DNA from: Methanobrevibacter_A sp964431035
Lineage (GTDB): Archaea; Methanobacteriota; Methanobacteria; Methanobacteriales; Methanobacteriaceae
Assembly (NCBI GenBank): GCA_964431035.1
Contig: CAYSIF010000043.1
Coordinates: forward strand, 1 to 13,462
DNA length: 13,462 nt
Reading direction: 5' to 3'
The notes beneath the pieces are model-generated. The model was not told where the DNA came from and did no database searches. It was given only the letters and a program-made list of their open reading frames with translations. The position numbers and the translations under genes are program-made. Below, one piece after another: positions 13,414-13,462 of this stretch (the stretch's first letter is position 1; every line of letters starts with the position of its first letter).

Positions 13414-13462
13414 GAGGTTGGGTCATGATTTTTTTGACTCTTTATTTTTTTTCTATTTTTTT

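Overview
The window looks like chromosomal DNA of a very AT-rich methanogenic archaeon of the Methanobacteriales. My best guess is Methanosphaera or a close relative such as Methanobrevibacter; this is inferred from gene content and base composition, not from a database search. The archaeal signals are a CDP-alcohol phosphotransferase of the archaetidylserine synthase type, an MptD-type dihydroneopterin aldolase (tetrahydromethanopterin pathway), a Taw1 wyosine-tRNA enzyme, the four-subunit 2-oxoglutarate:ferredoxin oxidoreductase with sucC, archaeal TATA boxes and GGTGAT-type ribosome binding sites. An MreB homologue and a sortase suit a pseudomurein-walled cell.

Layout. 1-52: a tRNA-Thr(UGU) on the minus strand, cut by the window edge. 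218-838: thiE (+), meeting the pgk-tpiA pair (-, 844-2765) tail to tail with 5 bp between the stop codons. 2766-3012: divergent promoter region. 3013-3927: taw1 (+). 3928-4049: convergent terminator region. 4050-7965: a minus-strand operon korD-korA-korB-korC-sucC with a clear TATA box at 7997-8004. 8141-9304: a stand-alone archaeal AAA/STAND-type ATPase with a C-terminal winged helix (-), transcribed from a region (9305-9500) that carries a perfect 44-bp direct repeat and a 14-bp palindrome beside a TATA-like element. 9501-11318: a minus-strand cluster pssA-sortase-mptD. 11319-11657: a 339-bp divergent intergenic region with two interlocking inverted repeats. 11658-13373: a plus-strand pair, a conserved-looking protein of unknown function followed by an mreB homologue, then T-rich terminators to the window end.

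How the genes work together. pgk and tpiA act in gluconeogenesis/glycolysis. KorDABC and SucC form the succinyl-CoA/2-oxoglutarate end of the incomplete reductive TCA cycle that feeds glutamate synthesis. thiE supplies thiamine phosphate, whose diphosphate form is the Kor cofactor. pssA (polar lipids), the sortase (surface protein anchoring) and MreB (shape) all concern the cell envelope, while mptD makes a C1-carrier precursor. Most of the window is ordinary housekeeping DNA. The parts deserving a second look are the ATPase gene with its repeated operator-like upstream region, the structured region at 11430-11540, the sortase with two extra C-terminal membrane helices, and the uncharacterised partner gene of mreB. 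I did not find a clearly new defence or mobile system.
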